From the NCBI RefSeq assembly GCF_963678635.1, contig NC_087063.1, positions 56,612,759 through 56,674,758 on the forward strand: a stretch of DNA of 62,000 bases, in the 5' to 3' direction. A program made the position numbers and the translations under genes. The first letter of the stretch is position 1. The number at the start of each line of letters is the position of its first letter. The notes beneath the pieces are model-generated. The model did no database searches, was not told where the DNA came from, and saw only the letters and a list, made by a program, of their open reading frames with translations. The DNA comes from Symsagittifera roscoffensis. Its lineage: Eukaryota > Xenacoelomorpha > Acoela > Convolutidae. Positions 1 through 10,469 of the stretch are shown here, in pieces.

Positions 1-550
1 GGGCATGCCACAGTACTGTTTGCACTCACACGCATCCGTCGCCACCTTATCCTCTCCTGTGATGCTCCTGTTCTGTTGCAGGAGATATTGGAGCAAGAGG
101 ATCCTCCAGTTCTTCATCTTTTTGAGCGAGGCGGTTTCCAACTGCGCGTTGAATTCACGACTCGTTCCCTGAAGTTGTTCTGGGTATCGCAATAGCACGA
201 GCAGATCGCCCAACCGAACATACGTCATAGCGATCAGGGTGAGGAGCCCGTCCAATCTCAGGTCTGCCAAAGTTTGGGTGAAGAGATTCGCAGGTCCCTT
301 CACGAAGTTCTCAGGACCAAATGTCACATACAAGGCTAATATCAGGTCGATTGACAGTTTCCGGATATCCTTGATAAAGCTCGCGATCAAGTTCCGGGAT
401 GCCCTCGGGTTGACAAGGAGGATGGCGTCCATCCCACTCCCATTCCACCCAAGACAGCGTCTGACCATTTATATTGTGCTCTCGTGGCCAAGATATCAGC
501 TTGGAACTTATTCAATGACATCGTGTTTACGTCCTGCATCAACGGCAACA
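1..550 (-). pseudogene. ORF2 C-terminal helical region, copy A (runs off the window)
   Basis: Translation of the minus strand in two frames matches 22392-22790 of copy B. Shared features are a start near KDIRKLSIDL, the phrase RLDGLLTLIAM and YPEQ followed by a basic helical stretch. It continues in frame to position 1 through CGMP, where B has a frame change. The region is all-helical with no recognised family. Continuation left of the window should match 21811-22404. Confidence 0.6.
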
Positions 551-2254
551 TCATGACCCGGCTAACTCCCTCTCATTAAACAAGTTTTTCAGATACGCGT
601 GTATCTTTTTGATCACCGCCGGTGCATGCTCGAACGGATCTTCCCCCAAGGTACACAATCTCGGCGACAAGTACAACCATGCGTTGGTGTGTGGCTTCGT
701 ACGAAAAGCCATTGCCATAATATCCTCTTCTGCCGATGTCATATGTTTTCTAATCATTCTCCCCTGCTCATTCTCCGCTTGATCCATTTTTCTGAACCAG
801 GTATCATCAGCCACCTGTTGTACTAACAAATGATCGTCATCTACCCCTGGCCTCAATTTCAATAATCTGGCGAACTTGGACAGCTCCAACCCCAGGAATT
901 CATCCAGCACCAACCGAGTTGTGCTACAATCCTTGAATCCCTGTATGGCATTAGAAATTGCAGCCCAAATGGCAGGAAGCTCAGATCGGGATGGGTAGTA
1001 GTTGTTGGGGTCCACCAGTCTGTTTGGCGCGGGTATTATCACGCTGAATCGTCCCTCTGCTTTCGTTGTGACCATCGTGTACACAAACTGAAGGAGTTCT
1101 GGCAAAATGGCGTACCCTGGTGATAACACAAAGACAACCTTCACCACATTTTGAGTGAAGCGTTGTTTTACTGATGTTTCTACCTCAGCCATGGCCGAGA
1201 GCAATGTCATTATGGCCTCTCCTATGACCTCATTTCTCGGGATCGATCCATCCGTCAGACGGGACAAAAACCCTCTGCTTTGCAGATGATCATTCGAGCC
1301 TGCAACCACTATCACCTGCGGTTCCATGCTGACTACCCTTCGCACACTTACCATCATGCCTTCTGATTGTCCCCAGTCCAACTTAGGCGCCGTCAAGAAA
1401 ATCACATCAGGCCAAAAGAGAGAACGGGGCGTGTAGAGATAATCCGAACTATCAGGTAATTGGCAGCCTTCATATCCAAGAGATCATAGGCGGCAAACAT
1501 GCTGTCACCGACTGGTGCCATCAACCCTGCATATCTCTTGTCGTCTCCTTCCACCGAGGTCGCTCGGGGATGTTCTCTCGAATATTCACCAGGCGCCTGG
1601 CCGGGTGGTTTAGCAAACTGCCTGTACATCTTGTGATGCTTGTTGTTGGGCTTATTCTCTGCCAGAAACTTACCCTTCCTAGCAGGTGGTGTCAGCTCTC
1701 TGGCTCTCCGACGGACGTCCGCGAGAGATCGGGTATTCAAGGGTCCAAAGGTATTTCCTGAGGCAATCCCTTGAGGTCCACCTACCTGAGCGTAGTCGCG
1801 GAGCTGAACTGTTCCTGTCCCGCTACCAGCCAATCCACGCCCGGTACTCGATACAGTCGCGACACTGTGGGACCCTCTCCACTGATCATCTTCCTTGCAT
1901 CCTCCCGGCACGTCATTGTGTTCATTCTCAACTTCGCCGACATGTCTGTCTTATATTGTCCCCAACCGCTGGGATCTGGACGGTTCCAAAGCAGCACACT
2001 GTTTGGTTCAACTCCCTCCGTCGGCACGGCGCTCGTCGATTGTCCTGTTGTCGAAGCAGGGCTTGCTGTAGCGGGCGGGTCATTCCTCCTAGACACGGTG
2101 TGGGAGCTAATCCGGTTCTGATCTACCGATCTCCCAAGTCGGCTCTCCATCGGTTGAGTTCTGGGAGGAGGGGCAGTCCCCAACCTCTCTCACATCTGAG
2201 CTTGGAGCGACGGGAGCTGCTGCACCAGCTTCCATTGCCAGGGGCCCTAGGCGA
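551..2254 (-). pseudogene. ORF2 linker and SGNH-like domain 2, copy A
   Basis: A Pro/Ser/Thr-rich linker (1782-2183, including ISGEGP) leads into 1402-1911, which has a second block I, APVGDSMFAAYD (GDS at 1501-1509). After a one-base frameshift the sequence continues in 551-1405 with a block III, VVAGSNDHLQSRG (GSND at 1289-1300). Strand-helix order around these (MIFLTAP; VIVVAGSND; VVFVLSPGYAILP; VIIPAPNR) fits an SGNH fold. I find no convincing block V DxxH. It may thus be a degenerate or non-catalytic member. The region downstream is helical. Both B copies have the same domain, but with block I changed. Confidence 0.65.
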
Positions 2255-3051
2255 TTAGCGAGTGATTATGGCACGTTGCCCCTCACTATACCTCCTCCAG
2301 TCGAACTGGTCCGAGCCAGTGAGCTGGTTGTCCTCAATTCGTGCTCCATCTCCCTCAACTGCGTCTGAAACACGTCGTTTATCCAGTGCCTCCCTTGCTG
2401 GGTGTTGAAATGTATGCCGTCCCAGGTGAGCGTGAGATGATCGATCATGCGCAGCATGTTTTCTAGATCCATGAGTCGCATCTCGCTGGGGTTGCTCCTC
2501 ACCAGACTGCGAGTCATCTCGTTCCACCGGGTCACGTTACCATTCATAAAATCTACAACCGGCGTGCCCCTCTCCGGGTCATGTGGTATCGTGCATAGAA
2601 CCACGAGTCTGGGTCTGTACTTCTCCTTCAGTTCAATCAGAAGGCAGACCAGTAGGGGTTCCCACTTGCCCTCTGGGGTTACATGGGCCCTCGAAACGTC
2701 ATTAGTCCCGAGCATTATCACTTACGTGTCTAGGTGATCCTCTCCCTGGAACTCCATCATTCTGATGACTTGAGCTACGGAAGCGCCTCCAAAACATAGG
2801 ACAGTAGTCTGCCCGTTGACAAAGATCTCGTTTAGATCCCTCACTAAACTGTCCCCTATAACCAAATGACGACTCCCTGAGGGAATTGCCAGGTTGCTTA
2901 TGGCGGGGTTCCAGCCCATGCCATTCAAACAAGCACGAGGATGCTCCATGGCCACTTGCACGAACTGGTTGCGCACCGTTAGGTTCTTCCTGATGTCAAA
3001 TACACGAGACTTTTGAAACGTTCCGCCATGCGCAATCCCCGATGATGCCAT
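2255..3051 (-). pseudogene. SGNH/OSK-type hydrolase domain 1 of ORF2, copy A
   Basis: This is an SGNH (GDSL) hydrolase fold. Block I reads LVIGDSLVRDL (GDS at 2848-2856), block II is CFGGASVAQ, block III is GTND (2698-2709) and block V is TWDGIHF (Asp and His at 2410-2421). All catalytic positions are kept in this copy. A single in-frame TAA (2722-2724) lies between blocks II and III. The family includes esterases and the RNA-binding OSK domain of Oskar, so the activity could be esterase or nucleic-acid binding. Comparable esterase-type domains occur in ORF1 of CR1-like LINEs and in rotifer Terminons. Confidence 0.8.
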
Positions 3052-3138
3052 GGTTCGAGGTGTTCGATTCGAGCTACTTGGGGAACGATCAAGGCGTTGG
3101 GAAGCAAGGCGTCCGGCTAGTGGTCCTATTGATCTCGT

Positions 3139-4014
3139 TCATAGCTGCTCTGGATACCTGATGGAACAACTCCTGGAACTGAGGAGCGAGATAGGTGTCC
3201 GAGGGGTCCGGTATCGTACTTCTCGGGTTGGGAGCAGACTGTGATGTCTGCTGAGGAGCCTCGGGTTGGGAGCTCCTGTGCCCTCGTCCCGGGCCGTGTG
3301 TTCCCTGGATGCCTCCGAGGAGTTCATCGTAGCCCGAACCTCCGGTGACACTTGACTCACCCTCACCATATATAGTCCCTTCAGATGCTTTATCTCCTCT
3401 TCCTTGTAGGCTATTTGCAGGTCTTCAAACTTCTTCTTCCATTCGTCCCTTTCTCGAGATATTGTCCTGTACTCCTGCAGCTTGGCACAAAGCTTGTTCT
3501 GATCCCTTTCTTTCTTCTCCAAGGTCTCGATCGTCTCCGAGGTCTGTATCTCGATCTCGCTCACCTTCACTCTCTTGAGAGGAGTAGCAGCTGTTGGAGA
3601 GTCTACTGAGTGTGACGGGCCCGGCCCATCACGTAGTCTTTTAGTTCCGATGAGCGGCTGCGCAGGCTGAACAGACAGGGGCATCTCACCTAGCCGGTGA
3701 ACCCTCTGCTCGCCTAGTCCCGGCTCACGAGCCAAGTCGTTTCAGGACATTTCTCCTCGACGCCATCTCATCAATCGATTTCGACCTCTCTCGGCGGTCC
3801 CGGACTCACCGAAGGCCAGCATCAACACCACTTCCGTGAGGCGATTCTCGTCCCAACCCTCTCGTCCCAATGCGTTGAGGAGTGCGACCACAAACATCGC
3901 CAATCCCGGGTCTTCTCGTGTAAAATCACAATCAATCAGCCGCTGATAGATCTCGTCTAGAGTCGCTCCTAGACTCGCTGAGAGGAATTCCATTAATTCA
4001 ATTGTATCACCCAT
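3139..4014 (-). pseudogene. ORF2 N-terminal helical and coiled-coil region, copy A
   Basis: The start is placed at ATG 4014 (MGDTIELMEFL), which aligns with ATG 29788 and 26218 in the two B copies. About 95 mostly helical residues end near 3742 (MRWRRGEMS). After a frame change, 3139-3735 encodes a Pro/Ser-rich stretch and a coiled coil (TSETIETLEKKERDQNKLC...EEIKHLKGLY). The helical-then-coiled-coil layout is shared by all three ORF2 copies. It may serve for oligomerisation. No family recognised. Confidence 0.6.
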
Positions 4015-4475
4015 TTCAATCGTGTTGATTCTCGTGTCGTGAAGTTCCTTCAATTTTGTTGGGTTCAATAAACAAGATTTGATCAATCAAGATCTAAAAA
4101 ACAAGTCACGACTTAAAAGCATCATTTCATGCGGTCCCATTTTCAGGATAAAACATCATTCACATCTTTTTCCTTTAGAACGATCCATTGAAATTTTTCT
4201 TCGTTACTGATTTAAAACTTAGCACCAAGGTGGATCGTCCACCTTCAACCTTATCGAGGTAACACGAATGAGCGCTGTCATCTTCAATACCTGGAGTGTT
4301 CCAGGTCTTTCAGGACACAAACATCACATAAAACATACCCTAACAACAACATAACACTTAAACATCATATATCTACAATATTACCTAAAAACAAAATCCC
4401 TAGTAGCTAACCTGACTCAATCCTAATCTCTATAAAAAGAAATTAATAAAAACCACTTATCGCCGAATGCAACTC
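4015..4475 (-). other. AT-rich gap between pol and ORF2 with two hairpins, copy A
   Basis: No open frame. Two perfect hairpins lie in it: AAGGTGGA/TCCACCTT (4227-4245, three-base loop) and ACCTGGA/TCCAGGT (4289-4306, four-base loop). Copy B has two hairpins of different sequence in the matching gap. The region is therefore a candidate for internal initiation, splicing to make a subgenomic mRNA, or re-initiation. Confidence 0.55.
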
Positions 4476-4933
4476 CTAGCATATGCTCAGACAGTACTTT
4501 TTATGTAAGTAAACCTCTATGTTAGTTTCTGAAAAAATCACGTGTACAAGGGCGTACAACTCTCTTGGTTGTAGCTTTCCCCTATTGGGATCATAGACTG
4601 GTAACGAGAGAGAGAGGTCACTCCTCTCTCAACCAGAAAAAACCTACGTCGAGTCAAGGCCAATACCAAGCTCTCTGGATCTACGTGTTGCCTATCGGTG
4701 ACCTTAGTAACCAGGAAACACAAAATAGGGGGCAGCGCTATTATCCCTCCCACACCAGGCCTCTTTTTCCATAAAAACTCGATGTTCTCATACTCTCTTT
4801 TGAAATCAGCCGCTAGTGCTGTTTTGAAGCTTACATCCGCGGTTATCGCTATAGCGCATGTACGTTCCGTGAGTATGAAGTCGCTGTCCGTTATGACGAT
4901 ATTGTTTGAATAATGGTTCGGTAGGTCAAACAA
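4476..4933 (-). pseudogene. Macro domain (TARG1/OARD1-like), C-terminus of pol, copy A
   Basis: The segment starting IVITDSDFIL and running through CAIAITADVSFKTALAADF, FLWKKRPGVGGI, CFLVTKVTDRQHVDPESL and FLVERGVTSL follows the order of a TARG1/OARD1-type macro domain. In that family the matching pieces are the GDLF strand, the AHCIS...GIA..FKKKFG helix, GEVAVL, LITKKR..KPTYENL and NGVTDLSMP. The lysine matching catalytic K84 of human TARG1 is present (LVTK). The GCGLD loop carrying D125 is replaced by a YDPNRGK-type loop. A one-base frameshift near 4600 splits off the last part, which ends at TAG 4476-4478. Family members remove ADP-ribose from proteins. Copy B has the same domain. Assignment rests on my residue alignment, not on a search. 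Confidence 0.7.
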
Positions 4934-5900
4934 GATTCAAAAATTCGTCATAAAGGTGGTTTTTTAGCGTTCTCGCCCTTCGTCTTCAGTTCTCCGGTTT
5001 CTCTTGCCGATTTTAACTTTTTAATGATCAGGTTTTCGGTGTGGGTGAGTCCTACCCCCACTCCCCGGACAAAAATATCCATCGACGTCCCCGTCGATCG
5101 CCCAAAGACGAGCAGATCGAGGTTGGATTGCGAAACGCGTAGAGGGCCATCTGGAGCGACCCAGATGGACTCGGTATTGTCATGGCTGACGTATTTGATG
5201 CCGTCTTTATCAACATCCTGAATCGTCAAGATTGTCTCTTTAGTATCCGTCGGCAGATCGTGGAGCCATTCGAGCACTCTCAAGTTCGTTAATTCTTGCT
5301 CATGAGTCTGATCCACCTCTGGTTTGAACTCCACTTCCTGTTCGGAGCGATCGTCGATCCAATCTTGATACATGTCATTCACCAAGTCGATCTCTCTTGG
5401 CACCGCTATTTCATCCAGTCCCACCAGCGAATCCATCAAATCACTTAAAACTATCCTGTCTATGACGAATTCCTCGCCATACGAGTTGTACTTCTTCTTA
5501 TCCCTTCCCTTCTTGCTCTGGCGTGTCTCCATGGTGCGAGGAAAGTCAGGTTGTATTCCTTTGTCAATTTCAGTCTGTTCTGGGCAGTCCCAGTCCTCTT
5601 CGGCATAAGGTAGAGTTTAGTCATCCACCTCTACTCGCTCGGTCAACTCTAGTTCCAGCGGTAGATCGCAATCCTCCACCACCTCTTTTCCGTTGTTTTT
5701 GTCGCGAGTGCCTCTTTCATTCACCTCACAAGCAGGATCCACTATCAAATAGTCTCCGTCTTGCAAGTCCGCTGGGATGCACCACTCCTCTGATGAGGTA
5801 TTGTGCGGTTTGATGTTCTCGCAATGAGCTGCTCTTCCTGTGCTCAGTCGGTAAAACCGACCTCCTTGGTGCACTTCTGTTATTTGAATGGGCCACGCCA
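4934..5900 (-). pseudogene. Post-integrase acidic linker, copy A
   Basis: Coding sequence continues well past the usual end of a Ty3 integrase. The fragment 5617-5901 contains ITEVHQGGRFYRLSTGRAAH and an acidic tail. The fragment 4948-5532 is a 194-residue acidic/charged segment starting METRQSKKGRDKKKYNSYG, with the conserved phrases LTNLRVLEWLHDLP, TIQDVD and TSMDIFVRGVGVGLTHTENL. Copy B has a clear homologue (30762-31337), so it belongs to the element. It links integrase to the macro domain. I recognise no fold in it; it may be a chromatin- or host-factor-binding region. Confidence 0.6.
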
Positions 5901-7449
5901 TTTCTTTAATATTTTTTTGGTTCTTTTTGGTGGAAATACTTTCCGAAATACCCAGACGTAATCGCCAGCTGAGTAGACTTTTGCATCGGCAGTCCTTTTA
6001 TCAAACCTCCTTTTTTGTCTAATTTGCGCCTGTTGTGTGTTCCTCCTGCATAAGTCATTGAGGTCCTGCTGTCTTCTAATGACACCCCGCACGTACGTTT
6101 GCGGTGCTGTTCTCTTCCCTTCATACTCAGGGTAGAAAAACGTCAACGGATGCGCTTTTTCGTGACCCGTTAGCATCAAACGCGGACTTATTCCCGTGGT
6201 GGAATGCTCTGTGCTGTTATCAGCACCCATCACTTGCGGCAAGTGTCTATCCCAGTCATCCATGTAGCGTGAGCAATAAACTCTCAACATGGATACCAGC
6301 GTGCGATTCTGCCTCTCGGCCAGGCCATTCGTTTGCGGGTGATAAGTGGTCAAGTGGTAACGAATGTTTTGCCATTGTCCGATTGGAATGTGATGGGGCA
6401 GCCGTGCCTCGCTATCCACACATTTATCAAATGATCGCATGTTTCTTCCGCTGATGCTGTCATGCAGGGTGCTGCCTCTGCATATTTCGTAAAATGATCA
6501 ATCATTACCAGCACCTAATTGTAGCCCGTGGCTGTCATGCATATCTTCTGGTGATCAATCTGCACTACTTCATTGAATCCCGATGATCCTATTGACTGCA
6601 GAGGGAATCTTAGTATCCTGGGGTCTTTTGCCTGTTGACAAGACAAGCATGCAGGAATCCACTTTTCACAAGCTTTTTTCAAACCAGGCCATTCGAATCA
6701 TTTCTGTATCCTGTTGTACACTTTGTCCACGCCTTGATGGCCTATCTGGTCATGTGAACGAAAGAGCAATTCGATCTGGTATAACTGTGGTAACACTATC
6801 AAATTGTACTTGTAAAGGACCTTTTCCTCCTCTTTACGTTTACAGGCTACGATTACGTCTTTGTTCAGGTACAACAAATCTTTTCTTTTCAGGTAGAACT
6901 GCTTCAAGATCTTATAGCTGTCTTCTTCCAAATCTCCTTTGTCAGGTGCTCCATTCTCGATCCATCTTTTTAGATTGTTCGTCATTCTGTCATTTCGTTG
7001 AGCCCCTAGGAGGTCCGACAGCCGGTATCTGGCTTTCAGATACGTCTTTATCACGTTCAATTGACCGCTCATTATCTCCGGAGCATGGGCATCGTCCATC
7101 AACTTGACGCACCATATCTTCTTCAAAGGCGTTGCTTCCTGCACAGATGGCTCCAGATTGGTACGGACGAACGTACCATGTGGCAGTAATCTGGTTGGGC
7201 ATTTGGAAACTGCTATCAGCTCGAGCTCATCAGCAGCATTATCCACCACGGTGCCCTCCTCCTCGGAGGTGTACCTGTCTCTGTCCGGATCCTGATGCAT
7301 TTCCCTGTCCAGCCCGCGCCGTTTCCAGTCCACCAACAAGGAATGAATCACAATCTCCGATACATCATAATTGGAAAAAGTCTCGGATGTGTTCTCCCAG
7401 GACTGAGGCCTCGAGTCATTTATTGAGCCGAATGATTCCACATCATCAT
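5880..7449 (-). pseudogene. pol (IN): Integrase, copy A
   Basis: The HHCC module begins in the fragment 6698-7618 (RSHDQIGHQGVDKVY, both histidines present) and continues in other frames, with the first catalytic Asp near 6555. The second Asp motif (FQSDNG) is present near 6385-6400 in an alternative frame. About 20 residues that follow in B are deleted. The third motif (HPQTNGLAERQNRT) has the catalytic Glu. The C-terminal part ends in a GPF module (KKWRGPF), as in GPY/F-type Ty3 integrases. The enzyme would insert the cDNA into the genome. At least three frame changes make this copy inactive. Confidence 0.85.
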
Positions 7450-8185
7450 GTTCCAATATGTCGGTGATGTTTCTCGACTCCCCGGACAAAACTCTGTCCC
7501 TTCGTCGCTTTGAGTCCGACTCCCCGGACACCATTCTATCCCTTGGTTGTCTCATAAACCTCTCCCGGACAAGTCGTCCTGCACGGGCCCGAAGGTGCCT
7601 GACTCCCCGGAAGAACAATCTGAGCTCGGATCGTACTCTTCTTTTGCATCCGTGAAATGTAATTTTCTCGTGAATCTGGATTTCGACTTGACCCTGACTT
7701 CCTCAGTGACTTCGACCGGCGTCTGTTTCCCACGTTCTGTGAATGAAGTCCTCAACAAAACATCCTTCGGCATTGAGGTCACCAATTGGTTCACTATCGA
7801 CCGGCAATCCCGTTCCACATCGCGATCGCGAATGATCACTGGCCTCTTCTCCGTTTTCTCAGTTACTGTCAATCGCTGTATGGTCTCCATCCACTCACGA
7901 TCATGTCTATCGACTTCTCTGTCCAGCAAGTCACGAAGTTTCCCCATGACTCCGGCGCCACGTTCACTGTCCTATTTAGCAGAGCTATGCTGTTTAAACC
8001 CAACCTGGTGAGCTCCTGCTGTACCAGATTGGATCGGACTAGCAGATCCAGCGGAACGGGTTCACCCCTGGCTAAAAACTTTATCTCAGCGGCCGTTTCC
8101 ACTGGAAGTTCAGGGTGTCCTGGTATAGGGTGCCCTGACTTATCCAGCCACCTAGTGAGTGGTAGTTTGTCGTAGGTCTCCTTGT
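7450..8185 (-). pseudogene. RNase H-integrase tether with LSGES-like repeats, copy A
   Basis: Ty3 elements usually have a short tether here; this one is several hundred residues. The fragment 7869-8246 contains FSFLDKETYDKLPLTRWLDK and a helical segment. The fragment 7552-7947 is charged. Towards the integrase come repeated short motifs SSGESG, DLSGRG, VSGESD and VLSGES, produced by a DNA repeat CTCCCCGGACA on the plus strand at about 7480-7605. Copy B has the same domain and the same motifs. One idea is that these are protease cleavage sites; this is inference. No known domain recognised. Confidence 0.6.
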
Positions 8186-8857
8186 CTAGGAATGAAAACC
8201 CGTCTTTAATCTCCGCTTGGTTAGCCTGCTTTTCTTCGAGGCGCACATAGAATTTTTACTGAGACTATCAGCATTCTGATGCTTGTCACGGGTACGGTGC
8301 TCTATGATCATGTGGTATCCGTCCAGGCGCACGATCCAACGACCAATATAATTATGGTCCATCGAATAGGCTTTCAGCCAGGCAAGGGCACGATTGTCCA
8401 CCCGCAACTTGAAGGGAGCATTCCCCAAGTAGGCCCTGTTTTTTTCCACGAAAGTGATCACCGCGAACATTTCCGCTTTCGGTGCGCCATACTTCCTCGC
8501 GGTATCGCTCAAGACCTTACTTCCGTAGGCTATTGGACGGAGAACTGTTCTCCCGTTCCACTCTTGCTCCTGGTGAAGTATGCCTGATATCGCAACCACT
8601 GATGCATCCGTGTCTATCACAAACATCCCATTCTCTGTTGGCATGCCGAGGACTGGTGCCTCGCAAAGTTCACGTTTAATGTTTTCAAATGAAACTTGTG
8701 CCTCAGCAGTCCAAGTGAACTTTTTGCCTTTGTTTCTCATCAACTGTTGCATGTGGTATATCTTATCGGCGTATCCCTTGACGAACTCCCGATAATAGTT
8801 AGCAAACCCCAAAAAGCTCATCAGTTGTGTATCTGTCTTGGGCGCCTTCCAGGTCAA
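8186..8857 (-). pseudogene. pol (RH): RNase H domain, copy A
   Basis: An open stretch of 223 residues covering the end of the RT connection and the Ty3-type RNase H. The acidic residues are visible in IDTDASVVA, APKAEMFAV, RVDNRALAWL and HQNADSLS. The phrase IGRWIVRLDGYHMIIEHR precedes the last motif, as usual. It degrades the RNA strand of the RNA-DNA hybrid. This domain looks intact in copy A, though it is separated from RT by a frame change. In copy B the third acidic residue is deleted. Confidence 0.85.
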
Positions 8858-9861
8858 AACGCTTCGACCGCTTCGGGCCGTGGTCTCACTCCATGCTTAT
8901 CCACCAGGCGGCCTAGATACTTTATGGAGTCTCTGAGGATTTCACACTTCATGCAAGTCGACTCCCACTTCACACTTCATGCAAGTAAACACCTTATGCA
9001 AGTAAACACCTTATCCAACCTCTCTATGTGATCCTCTAGGGCTGGCGTTGCGATCACGACATCATAGACGTAACACATGATGAGGTTCCCGTATTTCTTC
9101 GTCACACTCTTGAGTGCCTGGGCCATCAGTCGCTGGAATGAGGCCGTCGCGTTGCACAATCCGAACGGCATCCTCTTTCACTGAAACAATCCCTTTTTTT
9201 CACGATCTTGCTTTCGGAGTGGCACTTGCCAGAACGCCGAGCCCAAATCTAACGTCGTGAAGAACTTCGCGTCTCCCAGCTTGGATAGGCTCTCATTGAT
9301 GCGGGGAATCGGGTATGCGTCTTTTATAGTCACCGCGTTCAGATAACTGAAATTACAACAAAACCTGAGTTGCCCCCCTTTCTTTTTGGCCATGACCACG
9401 CCACAAGCCCACGGGGACTTTGACGGCTCGATCATGTCGTACTCCATTAACATCTCGATTTCCTTCCTGCACGCTTCCGACTTATGAGGGGTCATTCTTC
9501 TCGCTCCTTCCATATGAGGTACCGAGCCCTCTTCTATCTCAATATCGTGTTCTACAAAATTACAGCAACCTATGTCGGCCTTATGTTTCGAAAAAACGTC
9601 TGCATTCCGACTTAGCACCGCCCTGAGCGAATCTAGTTCCTGGTCTGATGTTTTACCCTTCAAATGTTCTATCTCAGGTAGGACCGGTTTATTCGCTGCT
9701 AACTCTGTTTCTGTCGGTCTCTCGGGAAAATTTGAACAACTAGACAACCCATCATCTGTTTCCGACTTCATTGAAAACAATACCTTCTTGGTTCGCATGC
9801 AAGGGACATTTAACTGTTTCAAGTTCTCCACACTCTGAAACTCTGTGTTCAGAGGCATTGC
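8858..9861 (-). pseudogene. pol (RT): Reverse transcriptase, copy A, active site mutated
   Basis: The segment 9178-9858 carries the typical Ty3 RT start (RRMTPHKSEA, IEPSKSPWACGVVMAKKKGG, LDLGSAFWQVPL). The segment 8977-9171 continues with MPFGLCNATASFQRLM and the catalytic box. The box reads YVYD (9061-9072) instead of YVDD, so one of the paired catalytic aspartates is lost. Some residues between the FWQVP and MPFGLCN motifs are missing and a stop interrupts there. A small direct repeat of the sequence CACTTCATGCAAGT sits at 8945-9000, in the thumb region. The enzyme would copy element RNA into DNA; this copy is inactive. Confidence 0.85.
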
Positions 9862-10469
9862 GTAGCCAAGTTTTTTTCTCCTCTATATTGTCACTGTTGT
9901 TGCTTCTGTGTTCAACAACACACTCACACACAGTCCGCTCTGAGTGAGTGAGAAGCTTGTTCCTAAAATAGCCGAGCTCTTACTGTTTGGATTTGGTACC
10001 AGGCACACCTGTCTGTCATTACTGAGTTAGTTCATTAAGATTCCTCATCCTAAACGTCGCTACCACGGCTTGGTTTGGTTTCAATCTCACTTTTCGATCA
10101 AGAAAAATCAGCATCTTAGCCTGGTTAAAAAAGATCTTATTAAGAGGTTTCTTTTCATACTTCCTATCCGGACCTTTGATCCTGATCAACCCATCATTGA
10201 GGTCGATCGTGACATCAAAGTTGCGTACGAAGTCCCTTTCCAGGATGTGTTGATCGGATTTGTCCAAATTTTCCACCACCAGGAAGCTCATCCAAAGACG
10301 TCTTCCCACAAGCTGCAGTGATATAATAGGGGTCCTTCCTGTCACATAGATTGCTCCCTGATTGGCAACTGCCAGTCTGATGTTTGTCGGTATCAGATCC
10401 GACCTGTCAAAGCCCATGTCAGTCCAGGTTTTGACTGGCATGACACTTACCACTGCACCCGTGTCTCAG
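9862..10469 (-). pseudogene. pol (PR): Retropepsin-like aspartic protease and linker, copy A
   Basis: The aspartic protease signature DTGAVVSV is encoded at 10442-10465, with DTGA at 10454-10465. A TGA stop lies immediately before it in that frame and the upstream frame differs by one shift, so the protease is broken. The following 144 residues (10453-10019) include the flap and core strands, the phrase ILERDFVRNFDV typical of the second half of Ty3 retropepsins, and a linker leading to RT. This enzyme would cleave the Gag-Pol precursor. Copy B lacks the DTGA half entirely. Confidence 0.7.
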
